A DNA stretch of 64,000 nt, from NCBI GenBank assembly GCA_039096225.1, contig JBBPEB010000029.1, positions 496,001-560,000 on the forward strand. Direction: 5' to 3'. The position numbers and the translations under genes were made by a program. The stretch comes from Blastocystis sp. Blastoise. Its lineage: Eukaryota; Sar; Bigyra; Opalinata; Blastocystidae. The notes beneath the pieces are model-generated. The model made no database searches and had not been told where the DNA came from. It saw nothing but the letters and a program-made list of their open reading frames with translations. This document shows positions 44,281-57,419 of this stretch, piece by piece. Within the stretch, counting starts at the first letter, position 1, and every line of letters starts with the position of its first letter.

Positions 44281-47200
44281 TTAAGTTTCTTTAAATTGTT
44301 CATATAATGTTTTTCTTAGTTTATAGAAAGATGGAGAACAAATAGAATTAATAATAATAGAATCTTCTTCTTTCTTAATTCGTATTGTTTGATTATCAAT
44401 AGAAATGCATTTGTTTTTTAATATACTTGATATCCCTACTTTATTTAATAAAGGTTTTAGTTCTCGAAGAGTTAGTTGAGAATCCCTCAATAAACTAGTT
44501 TTATGAGGGGTAACTATATATATATAGATTTGATATAGGAGAGAATATAATTATATATAATAATATATGACAAAATAAAATGATAATAAAAAAAGAAGAT
44601 AACAACTATATATATATATATACATGTTTTTGTAGGTTTAAGTGTATATGAACGTGATGACTGTTTTTCTCCATCAACTTCTTCATTTCTACAAAGTGTA
44701 CCATCAACATATCTATATATATATATATATAGATGACATATAAAGAATATAACATGTATACATACATAAATAGAAATATTAATATTTAAATAATAAGATA
44801 ATATAATATAATATAATACTATTTATAAATAATCATTTAAAAATTATATATATATATATAATATAATATAAATATATATACCCGACTTTATAATCTCCAA
44901 TAGAATATAAAGGAATAGAATCAATTAATTGTTCATCAAGTGTAATATTATAAGTAATCGTATTACTGGGAATAGACAGACGTTCACTGTTCTGAGGGAT
45001 ATAAACCGCGGGAATATATGGAGTCTTTTGAAGATATTGGGAGTAAAACTGACTCACTTGGAATGACCCTTGACAAAATAATATCTATATATATATAAAG
45101 TAGTATTATTTATAAAAGTATAAAAAGTGTATAGTATATATAATGAATAATATATATATAAATAATAATTATAAAACTAGTGATATTCAAATAATAAATA
45201 TAATAATAAATTTATATACTTTCTTTGGTTGTATTTTATCTAGAATAGTAATAAAGGAATTCACATCACAAATGCCTTGGAAGTCAAGATATAATCGTTT
45301 CATAGTAATAGAAATTTGAGATCGTGAAGTAGAATAACGATAAGGAATATCAAAATCTTCATTCTATAGAATAATTGAAGTTTATATATAGATGTATATT
45401 ATATATAAATTCAGATATAGGAATATTTGATATACAGGAATAAACAAATAAATAGAATAATTGAAAGAATAATATATATATATATACATGTTGTTCTTCA
45501 GTAATATGTTGTGCTTCTTCAATCTTCTTTATCTTATATTTTTCTATATCAATCATTTGGCCATAAGCATCAACAGTCACTCTCTCCTTCTTTCTCTCAA
45601 ACCTATATATATATATATGTTCTTATTAAATAGATATATGTTTATTATATAGATAGAATTAATAATGAATAGAAGCAAGTACAAAATAATATTATTGTAT
45701 AGACACAGTAATAGTAATAAAAGAAAAAAAAATGTATACATTAACGAAGGAATAAAATAGAATAAAAATAGAATAAAAATAGAATAAAAATAGAATAAAA
45801 ATAGAATAAAAATAGAATAAAAATAGAATAAAAATAGAATAAAAATAGAATAAAAATAGAATAAAAATAGAATAAGAACTATATATATACATAGGATATC
45901 GTTGTGTAACAAGTGAGTTTGTGTTCATTTTTGATGCATATTCATCTTCATCTTCATCTTCATCTTCATCTTCATTACTACTACTATTCTCTGCTTCTTT
46001 CTCTTTTTCTCGTTTTTGTAATAACTCCATCTTCTTCTTCTTCGCTTGTTCTTGGAAATATTCTGTTAATTCGGAACCTTCTAATGGAATTCGAACACGA
46101 TTCTAAAGGGAAATTAATAGTATTACTTTTATTTATTAATTATATTTATATTCAATATATAATAGTATAGTAAGACTTGAATAGAAGTATATACATATAA
46201 GTATAATAAGTAAATAAAAAAATAAATAAAGATAAATATAAGTATAAATATAATAATAATTATATATATAAGTATATATATATAAGTATATATATAAGTA
46301 TATATATATACAGTATAATGGAATTGTGTTTGTTTAGGATTAGAGTATATATCATGAGCTAAGGAATGAAGAGGAGGAGGGAATAGAAATAGAAGGAGAT
46401 TCTTTGGATCCATACACCTATATATATATATATAGTATTCTTATGTATATATATGTAAATATTAAGTATAATGAATGTTTTTATATGAGATAATAATATG
46501 TACGTATGAATAATATATATACACCATTGTTTGAGTAGATCTTGACCATAAGAAGATTCTAATCCAGAAGAAGTAGCTAATACGATCTATATATATTATA
46601 AAGATAAAAATAAAGATAAAACTAAAGATAAAAAATAAAGATAAAAATAAAGATAGAAATAAAGATAAAAATAACAATAAAAATAAAGATAAAAAATACC
46701 AGTAAAAATAACAATAAAAATACCAATAAAAATAACAATAAAAATACCAATAAAAATAACAATAAAAATAACAATAAAACTAAAGATAATAAAAGAATAA
46801 TATATATAAATATACTTTGCAGTCAGGGTCTAATAGAATATTATCATATGTCGAATCTACTTTAATATTTTCGAAGTCAAATATATCTTTTCCTTCTTGA
46901 CTAGCTTTTGTCATCACTTCTTTTGGCATATATTGAATAAGTCGACGCATGGAAGATATACCATCTGTACCATCACTATAGAGTATATATAGTATATATA
47001 TAGTGTTATATATATAGTATTATAAGATTATATATAGTATATATATAGTGTTATATAGTATATATATAGTGTTATATAGTATATATATAGTATATATATA
47101 GTATATATATGTCGTGAAATATATATATAAATTGTATAAAAGAAATATAAAGAAGAATATATATATGCTATGAAAGTATTGAAAATGAAATTAATGTTAG

Positions 47201-47870
47201 AATAATAAAAATAAGTATATATATAATTACAAGAAATAATAAAAATAATTGATCACATAATGATAATAAATAGAATAAACATAATAAAAATACATAACAA
47301 AGATAATAAAAATACATAACAAACTAAATATTATATAGCATAATACACATAATAAATAGAAATAAAATACAAAATAATACTAAAATATATACTTAGTAAG
47401 AAAATATATTTTAATATTAGAATCTTTCATAGGAATCCAAATTTTATTTAATATAATTAATAATTCATAGATCCTACCCATACAATCTATAGGAATCAAC
47501 ACATTCCCGCCATCAGATACCGTGTCATTCAAACATTTATCCAACTATAATCATGGGAATTCATAGTTTTTGATAAGTCAATTGAGAAATAAAAAAAAAA
47601 TTCTTTTATATAAAATATATAATAATTATATTATATATACCAACAAAATAAATAATAAATATATATACATTCATTTCAAATGTTTTCTTGACAGTAGCCA
47701 TTTTTGTTTGACAAGAATCAGTTATAAGTAAAGAAGGACGTACTATATCTATATAATCAGATTTATTTATATGTATTTCTTGTTTATGATTTATATGTAT
47801 AGCATAGTATATGGTATCAGTTTCTGTCTCAATTTTCCACATTGCACCACCTAATATATGACCAGCTTCA

Positions 47871-47916
<46 letters not shown>

Positions 47917-48592
47917 AATAAGAATAAAGGGAAATCAAAAGAATATGATTCTAAAAAAAATAATTGAGAGTATTCTATATATGTATTCTACATTATTTAT
48001 TAAAAACAATAAATAAACAATAGATATCCTATCTATTTTAATAATATAACTTCATTATATATACGGAGAAATAACGAAATGCATGTCGTGAACTTGTACG
48101 AAAAACCGCTCGTGAAGGGTTAATTCATTATAATAATGACTTTTAATGGTTTTAATACTGTTAATATCGAACAATTGAAATTCTTCTTTCATGCATCGAT
48201 TCCGAATAGCCTCCTCAAAGTAATAATAAGAGATATTAGAACTATAATGATGATTTCATAGAAAGAACTAGATTATGAAATATATACGCTGCTCTTGTTA
48301 TGAATATTCTTGCTTTACACCCATAATGCTTATATATATATGGTATAGCCCCTGAATGCTGTAAATCAGGAAACGAAATTAAGATGATGTCAATCTTTTT
48401 TGCAAGAGATTCTAATGGCTTTAATACAGTCACATTGAATAACTCATCCCAACCGCAATCCAATAATATATTGATCTATATACATATAAAAAAGTAAATA
48501 GTAAGTATTACATCGTCAATTTCCAATAAAGAACACATTGGCCCATTTGGTGTTGTCCCATATAGACTTGTGTAATGAATAGAAGAAGGCAT
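44281..48592 (-). CDS. CPSF2: Cleavage and polyadenylation specificity factor subunit 2 (CPSF100)
   Basis: Fourteen exons: 48592-48512, 48475-48288, 48241-48065, 47873-47669, 47544-47393, 46975-46816, 46586-46525, 46417-46312, 46102-45891, 45602-45488, 45363-45220, 45084-44882, 44712-44624, 44513-44281. They give 708 residues. Matches to CPSF100: INILLDCGWDELFN, ILISFPDLQHSGAIPYIYKHYG, YEAGHILGGAMWKIE, YAIHINHKQEIHIN, RPSLLITDSCQTK, LESSYGQDLLKQWCMDPKN, RVRIPLEGSELTEYF, TVDAYGQMIDIEKYKI, and the C-terminal LREL...YKLRKTLYEQF. The metal-binding HxHxDH is replaced by SFPDLQH, as usual for CPSF100, which is the non-catalytic partner of the CPSF73 endonuclease in mRNA 3' processing. An Asp-Glu run (exon 46102-45891) lies in the usual acidic loop. 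Confidence 0.93.
45751..45874. repeat. 11-bp tandem repeat in a CPSF2 intron
   Basis: About eleven near-perfect copies of AAAATAGAATA fill the intron between exons 46102-45891 and 45602-45488. Confidence 0.85.
46590..46795. repeat. 12-bp family tandem repeats in a CPSF2 intron
   Basis: A run of ATAAAGATAAAA-type units changes into AATAACAATAAA / AATACCAATAAA units. The change is stepwise, showing expansion of two related 12-bp units inside one intron. Confidence 0.8.
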
Positions 48593-49126
48593 TTCTATAT
48601 ATTGATAGGGAATTGATTATACTATTGTTTTCGTCTTTTTTTTAAGTTTTCAAGTCATTTTTTAAATAGAATCATGAAATTTTTTTGTTTCTTAATATTT
48701 GCATTTTAAAATGACGTTGAAGAGTTTATTAAAGTTTCATATGATGCTTAGTTTATAAATCATATAAATAACTAAAACTTGATAATATTGTTGTATGATT
48801 CGGTGACAAATTGTTTTTATTAGCAAGTTGATTCTATATTATGAGTATCTAAGCATGATACCTGTTTTAAACATTCAAAAAATATAAGTCATTCTTGAAA
48901 TTATGGCTTCATAAGGAAATAAAATTTTGATTTTAGAATCAGATAAATTCAGAATAAGTCTGAGTATATCAGAAATGGATTTGACAAAGAAAGGAAACAC
49001 AAAAAAAGTCATTAAAAATATGTTGAAAATGGGTGATTCAAGCAGAAGAATCGTGATTAAGCGCATAAGAGTATTCATTTTGTTTTTTTCAAAGATTTTC
49101 ATTTCTTATTCCTTGAATAATCTATA
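48593..49126. promoter_or_regulatory. Divergent intergenic region CPSF2 / EXO84
   Basis: These 534 bp separate two divergent start codons. The overlapping ORFs on both strands (48875-49127) look like chance; neither resembles a protein family. Confidence 0.4.
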
Positions 49127-51851
49127 ATGCAGGACGGAAGTGTTGTAAAGAGATATGGTAATACTGAGTTTGATGCTTCTCAACAGGCCAAACAGTTTTT
49201 TACTGCAGAAGAAACCCATCAGTATCGTAAGAAGTATCGTGAAGTCGAACAACAAAAGTTTGATACCGAAAGAAATTTAAAGAATGGTGTTTTTAAGAAT
49301 TATCCCACCTTTATCAAGTTTTCTGAAGAAATGCATAAGATTGATAACACCCTAGAAGAATTACAAACATCTTTAGATCAATCTGAATCTTTTCTTGTTA
49401 GTCTTAAATCTATATCTTTAAATGTTACTGAAGAAAAAAGACAGAAGAAATATAGAGTAGGCATTGTTCCTGATGAACTTCTTTGGTTAAAGGATGTTAA
49501 TGATGATTTGGAAATTTATTTATATCAAGTATATTATTTATTATTTATATATTATTTATTATTTATTCTTTATTATGTTATTCTTTATTCTTTATTATTT
49601 TATTATTTATTATTATTATTATTATTAATAAACTATTTATTATTTATTATAATTTATTTACAAAAATAAATTATTATTTTTATATATTTATACTATATAT
49701 ATAGCGTCGTTACGTAGAAGCTGTAGAATTAGCTCTTAAGGCGAAATCAGCATATTCCAGCATTTCTCACCCTGAAGGAGAAATGGAAGAACTCATTCAA
49801 ACTGTATATATATATATATATATATATAAATGAATATATATAAATATATATAAACATATATAAATATAAATATTAAAATATAAATATTAAAATATAAATA
49901 TAAAAATATATATTCTAGGTATCTTTAAAAATAAATGAGTTAATATCCGTTTTAATTGGTGATTTAAAGAGCCCTATTTTATCACGTGCTGATCGTCGTC
50001 GATTGGTCCGTTTATTAGTGTCTCTCGATGAACGAGAAGTAGCACAACAATTATTCCTAGATAGAACAAGTGATGAAATACAAGTATATATATATATATA
50101 TATATTATTCCTTCCCTTTATATTATATATCCCCTATCTTTAGAGTCAAAGTCGTCAAGTCAATGCCAGCGGTGATATTATTTTCCTTATTAAACAACTC
50201 TCTGATATATTCTTTGAAATCTTACATGTATATATATATATAATAGTATTATATTTATTGTTATTATAGCTTATTACATACTTATTATAGTTCATTATAT
50301 AAACATATACTTATATATATATATATATAGGATTCTGGCTTATCTTGGCAAGAATTATTCAGCTCTACTCAGCCTAGTGATGATTCTATCTTTGTTGTTT
50401 GGATGCTCAAAGAAATTGATTCCTTTGTCGCTACTATTCTTCTTTATGTATATATATATATATATATAGATTTATTTTCTTACTATAAATATATTATTTT
50501 TATAATCTATATATTGTGATGTTTGTTTATTTATTAATATAATTATATAGGCTTTAGGAAAGAACACAGAAACACAAAAAGTAACTTATGAAGATTTCCA
50601 CATGTTGTGTTCATTTATTTCTCCTATTCTTACTAAATCTATTCAAATGGATGAAATAGGATATAGTATATTCCCTTATCTCCTTAAGAAAGTGGGTCAT
50701 TATATATCATCATATACATCTATTTATGTTCAATCAATTACTGTATATATATATGCTCATATTCATATTTATATATTTATTTATTTATATAATAATATTA
50801 ATATATATATATATAGGATGCTATTTTATCAGAGCCAGTTAAGACATTAAACCGCGGGAATTGCGTATATAAGACAGCTACTTATACTGAACAAAAACCT
50901 GTTTCTAATTTTGCTACCGTTATTTATGAATCTGTATATATATATATATTTTATTATTATTATTATTATTGATTTATGATTGGTATTCATAAAAATGAAT
51001 ACTATATATTATAATATATACTCTATCTATTTTCTTTGTATTCTATTTTTATGCTTATATTTTATATTCATTATGAATAATATATACTCTTTAATTCTTA
51101 TAATCTCTCTCTCTATATATATAATTCCTTATATCAATATATATATATATATAGATGTATCCTATAACAAAGGATCTTATTAATATCTTGACTGCTGATA
51201 CGCTTATCTATATATGTCCTTATATGAATGCTATGGCTACTCAAGTATGCTCCTATATCACCAAAATATACCAAGAAAAGAGAGACGAAAATACAAAAGG
51301 AAACGTATATATATATTATTATTATTATTATTATAATTATATATTATTGATAATTATTTGTTCGTAATAATAATTATTATATATATATATGTTTGTTTTT
51401 TATATAGATTTTATAAATATATATTAACTATATATATAGTATCTTCCCTTATTATCTGATTTATTGTTCCTTTCTGAAGAGGGCCTCCCTCAATTTATAA
51501 ACGTATTTAACGGCAAATTCGAGAATTATCAGCCAGATTTCGATAATGCTTTTAAAGAAGTATATATTATTATTCATATTATTATTTTAATGTTATATAA
51601 TATTACATATTATTATCCTCTATATATATATTCATGTTTATTTGTATTATATCAATATATATATATGTATATATAGTGTATAGAGAATATGAAAGAACTA
51701 ATAGAATCTATATATAAAGAGATTATTGAGTATTTAGTTGATGAATATTGGGAATTAGATATTACTAAATATCTTACCATCCAAACAACGCCTTCTGCTC
51801 CTTCCAAAGAAATTATGAACTTTGTTATTAATATACAACAATTCTTTGCTA

Positions 51852-51893
<42 letters not shown>

Positions 51894-52045
51894 TATTCTT
51901 ATAATAATAATATATATATATATATATAGTTAGAGAAAGGTATTAGTGCTTTGAAAATACCTCGTCTGAAGTCTTCTGTCTATGAAGTATATATATATAT
52001 AATATATATATATATATATTATAATAATAATAATAATAATATATA

Positions 52046-52084
<39 letters not shown>

Positions 52085-52598
52085 TATATATATATATATA
52101 TATATAGACAATATTTACATTATTTGATACCAGTGACGAATGGAAGGAATATGATTCTCGTGAAGTATATATATATACATATATTATTACATATATATAT
52201 ATAATTACATATATAATATTACATTCCTTTGTGAATAGTAATAATAATAATATATATAGTTGTCTGTTAGTGGTTATTATGCTTTGTGTCTGGATATTGC
52301 CCTCCTTCTTCAAGGCGGGCAATTTAGTAATGGCAATACTCATGCTTATGTATATATATATATATATATTGTTATTATTAACTATATTAATTTATATATA
52401 TAACTATATGATATCATTTCTCTATATATTATTATTATACTATTCTATATACTTTATATATAGAGTATTATTCATAAAGGTGAAAATTATTCAAATAGTG
52501 ATGCTCCTAAAGATAAATGGATTAAAAAGATTCTTAAAGAAGCTTCTATTTCATGTAATATTAATTTAATTGAAATAAAACCATCAGCACAAGTCTAA
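49127..52598 (+). CDS. EXOC8: Exocyst complex component EXO84 (EXOC8)
   Basis: Fourteen exons: 49127-49528, 49705-49803, 49919-50083, 50144-50227, 50331-50447, 50551-50742, 50817-50933, 51155-51304, 51440-51559, 51677-about 51856, 51930-51986, 52108-52164, 52260-52349, 52464-52598. They give 654 residues. The N-terminal coiled coil (QQAKQFFTAEETHQYRKKYR; FIKFSEEMHKIDNTLEELQT) and the segment LLWLKDVNDDLEIYLYQRRYVEAVELALKAKSAY match the start of the Exo84 helical domain (xWLDELPEELD..I.QR.FEEAVELL). Alpha-helical bundles follow to the end. EXO84 tethers secretory vesicles to the plasma membrane. All introns are phase 0. Exon 10 runs straight into a (TA)n tract with no GT donor, although frame and acceptor are unambiguous. 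Confidence 0.85.
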
Positions 52599-52882
52599 AA
52601 TACTATATATATAAACATTCTAAATAATCCATATTAATAATATTATCTTTAACAATTATAGTTTTTTATAACATTCTTTTACTGTATTTTATTCTATATT
52701 TATTTATATTTGCTTCATATTACTTTATTTTTTTTCATTTTCTTTGTATGTGTGAATACAATTCATTTTTAAATATTATTCAAGAGTATACTTAGTAATT
52801 ATTCATTAAAATATCATTAACTAAACATTCAAAACATTTGATTTCTAATAAAAACATATACATACAAATAAAACATCTAAAA

Positions 52883-53307
52883 CTAATTCTTTTTAACTGA
52901 ACGCTTAAGAACATACAATAATCCACCTGAATAAGCAACAACATATTCAAATGTTGGATAAGTGATTGTAAATCGCTTTAATAAGGAAGATGTAGAAAAA
53001 TCAGATTCTATTATATAACCAATATCCTAGATAATGAGATCAGAAAAAGATTTTTTTTATTAAAAAATAATACATAAAGACTTTTGTATAATGTTTTTGC
53101 AAGTGGTAGATCTGCTATAGCATCAAAACATCCAGAGACTTTGATAATAGAATTCTTTTCTGGGCTGTAAATAAGTTCATCTTTAATATTATTAACTTCT
53201 TCCTATATAATGTATATGAATAGCAAACAAATGATCAATAACTGAATACCATTTTGCTTATATAAACTGTTATCCGCTGTTAATCTATATATAATGATTG
53301 TTGACAT
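52883..53307 (-). CDS. LAMTOR4-like (Ragulator subunit) small protein
   Basis: Three exons: 53307-53250, 53198-53074, 53026-52883. They give 108 residues. The order KNSIIKVSGCFDAIADLPLAKTLYKSLYDIGY, then KRFTITYPTFEYVVAYSGGLLYVLKRSVKKN resembles LAMTOR4 (small roadblock-like fold): a turn with SG..., a helix, then F.R..V.F....L.V...G...VVKR. Length is right for LAMTOR4 (about 100). Ragulator anchors Rag GTPases and mTORC1 at the lysosome. Exon 2 uses an AAG acceptor 4 nt past the usual ATATAG to keep frame, which lowers certainty about the N-terminal 20 residues. Its 3' end converges with EXO84 and its start faces PARN. Confidence 0.45.
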
Positions 53308-53535
53308 ATTATAAAGTTGTATTTTACTTTATATAGGTTGTGAATAAGAAATTCTCAAATGTAACTGAAATATTATTCAGTGTCAAGTTGAAATCTGGAT
53401 TTGAAAAAAATGAAAAAACAACTTTCTTGAAACATAAAACCATGGGAATATAGGAGAATCTTTTGGAGTTCTTTTTTATTTTTCTTTATTTGTGTTTTCA
53501 TTTTTTTATGTATTTCGTTGTATAACTTTGTTAAC

Positions 53536-54991
53536 ATGGAGAATTACAAAAAGATTGTGGATATTAGTTCAGACAATTTCGTCTCAATGCTTCCTGAGAT
53601 AGCTAATAATATTATTCACTGTGATTTTATTGCATTTGATTTAGAATTCAGTGGCTCAGGAGTTAAGTCGTACCATAAATCTGTAGAAGCAGATACAGTA
53701 ATTATATATTTGCATTAATTTGGTTTAAAATCGGTATTTATAGTTTGAAACTCGTTATGGAAAAGCAAAAGCAAAGTATACATATATTTTTATGATATTG
53801 TGCTATTTATATTTCTTTTAGTATTGATATGTATTCTCCTCTTCAAGTATGATTGTTCTATTTATGAATTATATTTTTTGTATAAAACATTAGGTTGGAT
53901 TATGTTTCTTTAAATGGAGTAATAAACGTCAATCGTAATTATATATATTTACATAACTTTTTGATAACTATTCAATCTAACTTATATCATTATTTATAGC
54001 TATACAGTTCGTCCTTATAATTTTTATCTTCGACCTTATACTCATAAATATCTCCCATCTACTGTGACTTTTGGTGTATATATATGTTTTATTTATTTAT
54101 TCTATTCTTATTTTATTATTTTTTAATATCTATAATTATATATTGTTATATATATATAGTCATCAACAATAAGTTTCTTACAAGCCAATCATTTTGACTT
54201 TAATTATTGTTTCGCCAATGGAATCTATACATTACGATATACGGATGAAAAGTATATATTGAATAAAATTAGAGAACAGGAAGGAGGGTATCAGGAATAT
54301 ACAGATGATACTGAATATCAATTTGTTCAAACATATTTACAAACTGTATATAGTTGTGATTATTATTATATATTATTATTATTATTATTAATATTATTTT
54401 CTTTATTATTATTATTATGGTTTATTATTATTATTTGGTATATAATAATATATATTATTATATAAAGGTAGAAAAATGGATATTAAAAACTAAAGATGAT
54501 TATCAAAAGTTTGGACTTAAAAAGAGTATATAATAATTATATATATTATTCTTTATTATTATTATTAGTAATTGAAACAATTAATGAAGATAAAGAAGAT
54601 GGTATATATATATATAATAATAATAATAATCATATATACAAAAGCTTATATATATAATCATATATTTTTTAAATATAATTAATTTTATATATATTAAACA
54701 TATAAATACTAATAGTTATTTTTTTGCATATAATTAATTATATATATATTAAACATATATATATATATAGACGATTCTTTTCCTATTACACCTGCGACAC
54801 CCCATGAAGAGAAAGAAGGAATTGATTATATATATACTCCTCCTTGTTCTCTACATGCTAGACTTCTTATTAAACAAGAAGTTGAAAAGAAATGGAATAA
54901 GTTATTTGTCTCTGAACGAGAAGAAGATGTTGTTGTATATATATATATATAGTTATATTCTAATTATAATTATATATAACAAACTTATTAT

Positions 54992-55061
<70 letters not shown>

Positions 55062-56559
55062 GGAGTTCGTCCAAAGAATCAACGGTGGCGAATATATCGT
55101 CATCAAATATCACGTGATATTGCCTATATCCCTCCACGATCAGATCTAGCACGTGGTTTATCAGTCCCTCTGCACACAAATCTTCAACAAGGAACAGAAT
55201 TAGAAAAAGAACCCGGAATGCGACGTGTCATAGAATTAATAATAGCAAGTAAAAAACCATTAGTTGGATTTGAATGTTTATTAGATATAATGTTTCTTAT
55301 TGGAGATATATATGATTATTTAAGTGAAGATGTAGGTACATTTGTCGATTATATTCATCAACGAATACATACATTAGTAGATATGAAAGTATATATATCT
55401 AGGTGAAATTTGTAATTATAGTAATAAAATTTATTATACATAAATATATTTTATTCATATTTTATGTAGTCATCTATGCTATAGATATACTATTATATAG
55501 TTTATATTATATATATATATATGCTTACTATATATAATAATCTATATATATATAGGTAATATTAAAAGATCCAGAAATACAAAATATTTTCACTTTATTT
55601 CCTTCTCTAAGTTCTTGCTATTCTGTAGTATATATATATATATTCTTTTTTAAATGAATTTATAATTAGTATTTCAATTATTTTGTTGATTTTTGAAATA
55701 ATAATAATTATATATATATATAGGTTAATTCTTCATTAGATTTTCAGTGTCCATCTATTAATATGTATAGTGATGATAATACAGTCAAACCTCATGATGC
55801 ATGTATATATATATATATATATATATATAATAGTGGATTATTAAGTAGTTTTATATATGTAATAATACTTAAATAATAGATATCAATAATATAAATAGGA
55901 TAGATATGAATAATGAAAAATTGTTATATATAAGATATAAATACATATATTAATAATATATATAGCAAATGATGCCTATATGACTGGATATTTCTTTATT
56001 AAAATGGCTTATTACTATGGATTATCATTTCAAGGTATATATACATATAAATCTATATATATATATACATATAAATCTATATATATATATATATATAAAT
56101 CTATATATATAGACATTCGAGCATTGTCTTTACCCTTGATTCCATCCGAATCTTCTGAAATAGTATCTCTTATCTCCCCCATAACCCCCTCAAATTATAA
56201 CGGTCGTGATCCTACTCCTTTTTTATCATCTTTTAATAAAATTAATTTACATAAATATCCTTATTCACTTCCTCTTCTTCCCGAACAATTTTCTAGTCTA
56301 TCTACTTCTATATATCGAATGAATGTTCTTCTTATTTCAAATGTACCCTCTGTATATATATAATTAGAATTATTATATATTTTTTATGTTTTCTTTTAAA
56401 TACATAAATATCAATATATTTATATATAATAATAAGAATTATAAAGAAAATAATTATGTACATCTTTTTAATTCTATACATATATATTAATTATATAGTC
56501 ATTTAAACGTGACGCATTAAGACAGTTATTTGATATTCCAGAAATGAAATCCTATCAAC

Positions 56560-56647
<88 letters not shown>

Positions 56648-56953
56648 ACAATAATATATTCATTAGTCTTCATTATTAATATATATATATATATATCTTG
56701 TCTATAGGTTATTTATGAATGGTTAGATGAGAATCATGTATTGGCTACTTATGATTCTTTTGATGATGCTAAACATGTTATGGAAATTTGGAAACAAAAA
56801 CGAATTAAAAATCATTCATGTACAAACTTATCTCCACATGATTTCTCGATTGGAAACTTAGCTATCGATTTTTATTATGCTTATGAACAGCTCTGTGGAG
56901 TTCCAAAAGAAACGATCGATCATCACAAAATAATTTACGATGCTTGTTTATAA
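53536..56953 (+). CDS. PARN: Poly(A)-specific ribonuclease PARN
   Basis: Sixteen exons: 53536-53697, 53744-53775, 53822-53846, 53894-53934, 54000-54075, 54160-54345, 54468-54525, 54569-54601, 54771-54934, 55062-55388, 55556-55627, 55724-55802, 55966-56034, 56113-56351, 56499-56561, 56708-56953. They give 623 residues. DEDD nuclease motifs are complete: FIAFDLEFSGS (Asp, Glu), the LVGFECLLDIMFLIGDIY helix (third Asp), and KPHDASNDAYMTGYFF (His and fourth Asp). VGLCFFKW and SSTISFLQANHFDFNYCFANGI match PARN over other CAF1-family deadenylases. The R3H-like insert (GIDYIYTPPCSLHARLLIKQEVE; RWRIYRHQIS) is present. The C-terminal part contains an RRM-like DHVLATYDSFDDAKHVMEIW region. It shortens mRNA poly(A) tails and trims small RNAs. 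Confidence 0.92.
56562..56640. repeat. (TA)n microsatellite in a PARN intron
   Basis: About 39 TA units start directly at the splice donor of the exon ending at 56561. Confidence 0.9.
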
Positions 56954-57419
56954 AAATATATAATTTCACTTGATCCTTTTTATTAATGTAACTCGATTAT
57001 ATGCAAAGCACTTTTTCTATATTGTATCTTCAATTTCATTGCCTATAATTAGTGTCCATTCGTGATTAGCTTTGTTTTGTATTATAAACTATGATAAGAA
57101 ACTTCTCTTGTTACTGAATATATTATTACGTCGTCATAAATCTCGACTATTTCTTTCTTTATTTCAAAAACTAATAAAAAACGTTTTTCTTTAAAAAAAT
57201 GAGAAATAACCGTGAAATTAGGATGAGAATGAAAAATATACTAGCTTATGCTGTGTTTTTTTTTACGTGATTATTTGATTGGATACTATATTACTAGACT
57301 CTTTTATTCATGAAAACTCAGTTGATTATAAAAACGAAGCTTCGAGAATAAACTGTAAAAATTTTTTATTTTTGTCTACAAATTAACATCTTGAGTTTGT
57401 AAGTTTTAGTGGCTTCTCA
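56954..57419. other. Intergenic, 466 bp
   Basis: This gap lies between PARN and the next gene, both on +. It holds short A/T homopolymers. No element is recognised. Confidence 0.5.

Noticed and set aside
48875-49127. Overlapping short ORFs on both strands upstream of EXO84
   Set aside because: Located in a divergent promoter gap, mutually antisense and without family signal.
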